From assembly GCF_040676615.1 (NCBI RefSeq), contig NZ_JBFAPI010000004.1, positions 124,001 through 188,000 of the forward strand: a stretch of 64,000 bases of DNA. Reading direction: 5' to 3'. The translations under genes and the position numbers were made by a program. The notes under the pieces are model-generated. The model ran no database searches. It had not been told where the DNA came from and saw only the letters and a list, made by a program, of their open reading frames with translations. This stretch comes from Asanoa sp040676615. Its GTDB lineage: Bacteria; Actinomycetota; Actinomycetes; Mycobacteriales; Micromonosporaceae. Positions 60,051 to 64,000 of the stretch are shown in pieces (position 1 is the first letter of the stretch; every line of letters starts with the position of its first letter).

Positions 60051-61031
60051 ATGGACCGGCACCAGGTCGCCGTCTACCTGGGCGCGATCCTCGCGGGCGC
60101 TGTCGTCGGTTCGGCCGCTCCCGGCGCCGGCCCCGGGCTCGAACATGCGATCAGCCCGGTGCTGGGCGCCCTGCTCTACGTGACCTTCCTCCAGGTGCCG
60201 GCGAAAGACCTCGCGCGCTCGCTGCGCGACGGCCGCTTCGTCGCGGCGACCCTGGTCGTCAACTTCGTCGTGGTGCCGCTCGAGGTCGCCGCCATGTTCG
60301 CGTTCCTGCCCGCCGACCAGGCGGTCCGGCTCGGCGTGCTGCTGGTCCTGCTGACCCCGTGCGTCGACTACGTGATCGTCTTCAGCGGTCTCGCCGGCGG
60401 CAGCAATCGACGGCTGCTCGCCGCCACCCCGGTGCTGCTGATCGCCCAGATCCTCCTGCTGCCGTTCTTCCTGTTCCTGTTCCTCGGGCGTGAAACGGCC
60501 GACATCGTCGAGATAGGGCCGTTCGTACGAGCATTTCTCGTACTCATCGTCATCCCGCTCGCCCTCGCGTGGGCGACCCAGGCATGGGCCGGGCGGCACC
60601 GGGCCGGAACGGCGGTCACGTCGGCGATCGGCACCGCGATGGTGCCGCTGATGGCCGCCACCCTGTTCGTGGTCGTCGCCTCGCAGATCCCCGCGCTCGG
60701 CGACGACCTGGGCGACGTGTTCGACGTGGTGCCGTTCTACGTGGCTTTCCTGGTGGTGATGCCGTTCGCCGGGTGGGGCGTCGCCCGGCTCTTCCGGCTC
60801 GACGTCGCACCGGCGCGGGCCGTCGTGTTCACCGGTGCGACCCGCAACTCGCTGGTCGTACTCCCGCTGGCTCTGGCTCTTCCGGACCGGCTCGCGATCG
60901 CCGCGGCCGTCGTCGTCACCCAGACGTTGGTCGAGGTGCTCGGCATGGTCGCCTACGTGCGGTTGGTACCACGATTGATTCGACACGGGCGGAACGAGCC
61001 GCCGACCAGGCCCACGGGACGGCATGTTTGA
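60051..61031 (+). CDS. ACR3/bile-acid-symporter-family transporter (arsenite-efflux-like)
   Basis: The 326-residue protein has about ten hydrophobic segments. VTFLQVPAKDLARSLRDGRF, a transmembrane LTPCVDYVIVFSGLAGG with the conserved cysteine, and FTGATRNSLVVLPLALALP place it in the ACR3/SBF superfamily, closest to arsenite exporters. ATG at 60051 starts the first helix; GTG at 60012 would add 13 residues. The MerR gene ends 157 bp upstream on the same strand, so a metal or metalloid resistance module is likely but the link is not proved. Confidence 0.78.
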   Translation: MDRHQVAVYLGAILAGAVVGSAAPGAGPGLEHAISPVLGALLYVTFLQVPAKDLARSLRDGRFVAATLVVNFVVVPLEVAAMFAFLPADQAVRLGVLLVLLTPCVDYVIVFSGLAGGSNRRLLAATPVLLIAQILLLPFFLFLFLGRETADIVEIGPFVRAFLVLIVIPLALAWATQAWAGRHRAGTAVTSAIGTAMVPLMAATLFVVVASQIPALGDDLGDVFDVVPFYVAFLVVMPFAGWGVARLFRLDVAPARAVVFTGATRNSLVVLPLALALPDRLAIAAAVVVTQTLVEVLGMVAYVRLVPRLIRHGRNEPPTRPTGRHV

Positions 61032-61034
61032 CGC

Positions 61035-61421
61035 ATGGAGATCCTCAGCAGCCGCATCCTGCTCCGCCCGGCCGATCGCGAGCGCAGCCAACGCTTCTAC
61101 CGAGACGTTCTCGGGCTCGCCGTCTACCGCGAGTTCGGGCCGCCGCAACACCCAGGGCTGGTCTTCTTCCTCGGCCACGGACTGCTGGAGGTGTCCGGCA
61201 ACGCGCAGAACGAGCCGGCCGGACCCCTTCAGATCTGGCTGCAGGTACGCGACATCCGGGCCGAACACGACCGTCTGGTGGCGGCCGGGGTGACCGTCAC
61301 GCGTGAACCCCGGACCGAGCCGTGGGGCCTGATCGAGATGTCGATCGAAGACCCGGACGGCGTGCGTATCGTCATCGTCGAGGTCCCCGCCGACCACCCG
61401 CTGCGGCGCGACCCCAGATGA
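61035..61421 (+). CDS. VOC family protein
   Basis: The 128-residue protein is a complete VOC domain: SSRILLRPADRERSQRFYRDVLGLAVYREFG, then LQIWLQVRDIRAEHDRLVAAGVTV and EMSIEDPDGVRIVIVEVP. Metal-dependent lyase, dioxygenase or resistance functions are all possible. ATG at 61035 lies 3 bp after the ACR3-like gene, so it is likely co-transcribed; a role in arsenic chemistry (as for ArsI-type VOC lyases) is possible but the cysteine pair of ArsI is not seen. Confidence 0.82.
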   Translation: MEILSSRILLRPADRERSQRFYRDVLGLAVYREFGPPQHPGLVFFLGHGLLEVSGNAQNEPAGPLQIWLQVRDIRAEHDRLVAAGVTVTREPRTEPWGLIEMSIEDPDGVRIVIVEVPADHPLRRDPR

Positions 61422-62354
61422 TCAGATCTTCTCGGCGAGCACCGACACGTAGCGCAGCAGCCCGGACTCGCCGGCCGCCTTGGCGAGCAGCGCGACCTGG
61501 AACTGGTCTTTTGCCGCCTGGACGGCCACGCTGCCGTGGGTGGCGGTGACGGCGGCGAGGCGCAGGAGCTGGCCGAGTTTGACCGGCTCGGCCAGGGCGC
61601 GCAGCGCGGCCTGGTAACCACGCTCCCAGTTGGGCATCACCCGCTCCGACAGGTCGTCGAGTTGGCGGATGCGAAAGCCGGCGGCATCGAACGACCGCCG
61701 ATAGCCTTCGGCGGTTTCCAGATCGGCGATCGCCCAGTAGCGACACAGTGGATCGAGGATCAGTTCGCGCTGCATCTTCGTGGTGCGCTCGGCGCGGCAC
61801 CAGTCGACGAGCAGCACCCGGCCGCCCGGGCGCATTCGCCCGGCCAACCCGCGCAGGGCCTCCCGCCGGTCGGGCAGGTAGCAGGCGGCATCCAGACAGA
61901 CCGCCGCGTCGAAGGGTGCCTCGGCAAGGTCGTCAAGACCCATCACGTCATGCTGTACGAAACGCAGGTTCGGTCGTCGCTCGTCGGCGAGCCATCGGCG
62001 GGCATGCGCGAGTTGACTCTTCGACTGGTCGAGGCCGACGACGTCCGCGGTCGTGCGGTCGGCCAGCCAGGCCGAAAGCGCGCCGCCGCCACAGGCCAGG
62101 TCGAGGATCCGCCGCACCCCAGGGCCCCCGATCGCCTCGAAGTAGCGCTCATGGGTGCGCTCGTAGGCGGCGTCCAGGTCGACCGGGTCGTCGCCCGGCT
62201 CGAACACGGCCAGGTGGAAGTATTCGCCCCAGTAGGTGTAGTAAAGCTCGACCAGGGCGTCGAACCCGGCCCGCATGTTCTCGCGGTAATGGTCGCGCCG
62301 GTCGCGCGCCGTGGCCACCGCCGGGGGCCCAGCCACCGGCTTTCGTGGAGCCAT
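61422..62354 (-). CDS. Class I SAM-dependent methyltransferase
   Basis: The 310-residue product has an N-terminal helical cap (YYTYWGEYFHLAVFEPGDD, AYERTHERYFEAIGG), SAM motif I ILDLACGGGALSAWLA, acidic VVGLDQSKSQLAHA and motif II AVCLDAACYLPDRREAL. The cap and length resemble small-molecule N- or O-methyltransferases such as those of glycine/sarcosine and polyketide types. ATG at 62354 follows GGGAAGGAAG. Convergent with the VOC gene, with stops adjoining. The substrate is unknown. Confidence 0.82.
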   Translation of the reverse strand: MAPRKPVAGPPAVATARDRRDHYRENMRAGFDALVELYYTYWGEYFHLAVFEPGDDPVDLDAAYERTHERYFEAIGGPGVRRILDLACGGGALSAWLADRTTADVVGLDQSKSQLAHARRWLADERRPNLRFVQHDVMGLDDLAEAPFDAAVCLDAACYLPDRREALRGLAGRMRPGGRVLLVDWCRAERTTKMQRELILDPLCRYWAIADLETAEGYRRSFDAAGFRIRQLDDLSERVMPNWERGYQAALRALAEPVKLGQLLRLAAVTATHGSVAVQAAKDQFQVALLAKAAGESGLLRYVSVLAEKI

Positions 62355-62662
62355 CGGCTTTCTTCCTTCCCCTGATGCCCCCCGCAACGGCGCGGCGGTG
62401 GAGCGGCCAGCGCCTTGGACAGTCTAGGAAATTACCGTCTGAATCGCTCTATTTCGCTGCCTTTGCCGCTGGGCGGACTTATGTCGCGAGAGCTGGCGGA
62501 GGCAGTCGGAGGTGGCCAGTGCGCGGCCGTTCCCACGTCGCCGCGGCTCCTGCCGGCCCGCGCCATGCTGACGCCGTTTCCGGACCGCCGCCTTCTGACC
62601 TGGCCCGGACCGCAAGATCGTGATAGCTTTCAGCCCCCATTGGGCCATCGATGCGGACCAGC
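62355..62662. other. 308-bp intergenic region between divergent genes
   Basis: It separates the methyltransferase from the WD40-like gene. An AT-richer stretch at 62430-62460 (GGAAATTACCGTCTGAATCG) and a GATAGC at 62622 could be promoter elements. No clear gene, hairpin or operator was seen. Confidence 0.4.
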
Positions 62663-64000
62663 ATGAGAGAAGTGTCAGCGACGGTGCCTGGCGTTTTGAC
62701 GCCACCTGGCGATCCCGATGCCGCTGTCGTGGGCCGCTCGACCCGGCGCCGGCGGCTTGGTGCCGCGGCGCTGGGCGCGGTGGCCGCGCTGCTCCTGGCC
62801 CTTTCCGGGGTCCCCTTTCCGGTCCGATCCGGCGACCCGACGACCGGTCCGAGCCTGCCCGGCTCCCTTGCCGGCTACTCGATGTTCACGGGCAGCGTCA
62901 CGACCTCTCCGCCAGGGCGGGCCATCGCCTTGTACGGCTACGGCAGCGGCGAGACGTTCAACATGTTCCAGCCGCTGGTCGTCGGCGCCGACCGCAACAC
63001 CTACCGGCGGGTCGACGCGATGCAGCAGCGCGACCGCCCGTCCGCGCTGCTCGCCCCCGACGGCACCAGGGTGTTGCTCGGCGACGACCGCGGAGCGACC
63101 GGCGACCTGGTCCTCGTCGATCTCGCCACCGGCGAGCGGCGGTCGATCCCGCTGGGCGCGCCGGTCGGCGTCCGCCTGCTGGCCTGGTCGCCGGACGGCC
63201 GCTATGTCGCCTACAGCGCCGCTCCCGTGACCGACTCCGGCGAATTCGGGAGCGTCAACGTCGTCGACGCCGAGATCGCCCGGAGCGGCACACTGCGCAT
63301 CCTCGACCTGTCCACCGGGCGCAGCACCACGGTGCCCGCCCTGACTGCGGTGTGGACGGCCGCGTTCGCACCGGACAGCCGCCGTCTCGCCGTCCAGGTT
63401 GGACAGACCGCGCACCTCGTCGACATCGATGGACGCGCGGCGGCCACCGTCGACATCGCGGCCGGCCGGGAACTCGCCGCCGACGTGGGCTGGTCGCCCG
63501 ACGGCCAGTTCCTCGCCACGGTGCCATGGGCCTCCGACGGCCCGTTCGACGGTTCGAATGCCGGCGAGACCGGCCATGGCGTGTTCCTGTGGAAGAACGG
63601 GGACCTGGCCTTCGTGCCGGTCACCGACGGCGGCGGCGCACCAGCGGTCCCGGTCAAGGACGTCGTTCGCATGCTCGGCTGGCGTACGCCGCAGACGGTG
63701 ATCGTCGCGACCATGGAGCCCGCCGGCAACGTGGCGATCGTCGAGGTGCGGCGCGACACCGGCACCCGCCGCACACTGTCCTTGTTCGACGCTGGAAACA
63801 GCTGCGAACTACACACGCAGCCGTGCCAGGTCTTCGACCTGCACCTCGCCACCGGCCTGCTCCCGGACCTGGCGGCCCGCGACGCCGGCCGCCCCCAGCG
63901 CGGCGGTCCCTGGCCCCTGGCGCTCAACATCGTCGCCGGCGTCGCCGTCATCGCTGCCGGCTGGCTCCTGTGGCGCACCATCAACAGACGCACGCGCCGC
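62663..64000 (+). CDS. Membrane-anchored WD40/TolB-like beta-propeller protein, 3' end cut by the window
   Basis: The frame is open to the last base, giving 446 visible residues. A short cytoplasmic start with an RRRRL stretch is followed by one membrane helix (about 40-60, AALGAVAALLLALSG), then propeller-like repeats with LAWSPDGRYVAYSA, AFAPDSRRLAVQV and GWSPDGQFLATVP, typical of TolB/WD40. A second hydrophobic segment (LALNIVAGVAVIAAGWLLW) and basic tail (RRTINRRTRR) lie at the window end, so the protein is probably nearly complete. It has no recognised partner. ATG at 62663 has a weak ribosome binding site. Confidence 0.75.
   Translation, partial: MREVSATVPGVLTPPGDPDAAVVGRSTRRRRLGAAALGAVAALLLALSGVPFPVRSGDPTTGPSLPGSLAGYSMFTGSVTTSPPGRAIALYGYGSGETFNMFQPLVVGADRNTYRRVDAMQQRDRPSALLAPDGTRVLLGDDRGATGDLVLVDLATGERRSIPLGAPVGVRLLAWSPDGRYVAYSAAPVTDSGEFGSVNVVDAEIARSGTLRILDLSTGRSTTVPALTAVWTAAFAPDSRRLAVQVGQTAHLVDIDGRAAATVDIAAGRELAADVGWSPDGQFLATVPWASDGPFDGSNAGETGHGVFLWKNGDLAFVPVTDGGGAPAVPVKDVVRMLGWRTPQTVIVATMEPAGNVAIVEVRRDTGTRRTLSLFDAGNSCELHTQPCQVFDLHLATGLLPDLAARDAGRPQRGGPWPLALNIVAGVAVIAAGWLLWRTINRRTRR

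Noticed and set aside
1..64000. Insertion sequences, CRISPR arrays, tRNA or phage genes
   Set aside because: No transposase, integrase, spaced repeat array or tRNA-like sequence was recognised by eye on either strand.

Overview
The window is high-GC DNA with strong G/C bias at third codon positions, GTG and TTG starts, AGGAGG-type ribosome binding sites, LacI regulators, Tat leaders, a deazaflavin (F420)-type reductase and DtxR/IdeR-like iron boxes. It looks like chromosome from a filamentous actinomycete, plausibly Micromonosporaceae; the family assignment is inference. No rRNA, tRNA, CRISPR array, transposase or phage gene was seen. Genes are densely packed, and many overlap by ATGA, GTGA or TGATG.

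Layout. 1-8.2 kb: the 3' end of a thioredoxin-reductase-like flavoprotein, two VOC proteins (one internally deleted), a YaaH-like membrane protein followed by pyruvate oxidase, a methyltransferase, an F420-type reductase, a D-Ala-D-Ala carboxypeptidase and a panD-ridA pair. 8.3-21.5 kb: a nine-gene, translationally coupled operon (LacI regulator, peptide/oligosaccharide-type ABC importer, MGH1-like glycoside hydrolase, FAD oxidoreductase, Tat-exported sialidase-fold protein). It diverges from a DapA/NanA-type aldolase across a 16-bp palindrome. 21.4-26.4 kb: AraC regulator, PhyH dioxygenase, CocE-type hydrolase, then a DUF1540/DUF2470 pair with iron-box-like sites. 26.6-36.4 kb: MMPL exporter, aldo/keto reductase, XRE regulator and SDR, the metX-metY-CoA-binding operon, then OsmC and a flavoprotein lacking a standard start codon.

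36.5-47.7 kb is one coupled nine-gene operon: a LacI regulator with two identical operators, a carbohydrate ABC importer, an ADP-ribosylglycohydrolase, a TIM-barrel/formylglycine-enzyme-like fusion, a secreted esterase fused to a beta-propeller, a class III CoA-transferase and a CitE-like CoA lyase. The order suggests extracellular de-esterification, sugar uptake, then activation and cleavage of the released acid. This is inference, but it is one of the two best candidates for an undescribed pathway.

47.8-54 kb: a glycosyltransferase-acyltransferase fusion, an aminoglycoside nucleotidyltransferase with a YhgE/Pip-like membrane protein, and the second candidate system: a 15-cysteine small protein, a Tat-exported two-repeat protein, a MauE-like redox membrane protein and a small orphan protein. 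54-64 kb: a MetE-family methyltransferase, a TPM-domain surface protein, a SufR-like regulator with a DUF3291 protein, a HAD-like protein, a MerR module with a textbook 18-bp operator/promoter, an ACR3-like transporter, a VOC protein, a methyltransferase and a membrane-anchored WD40-like protein cut by the window end.
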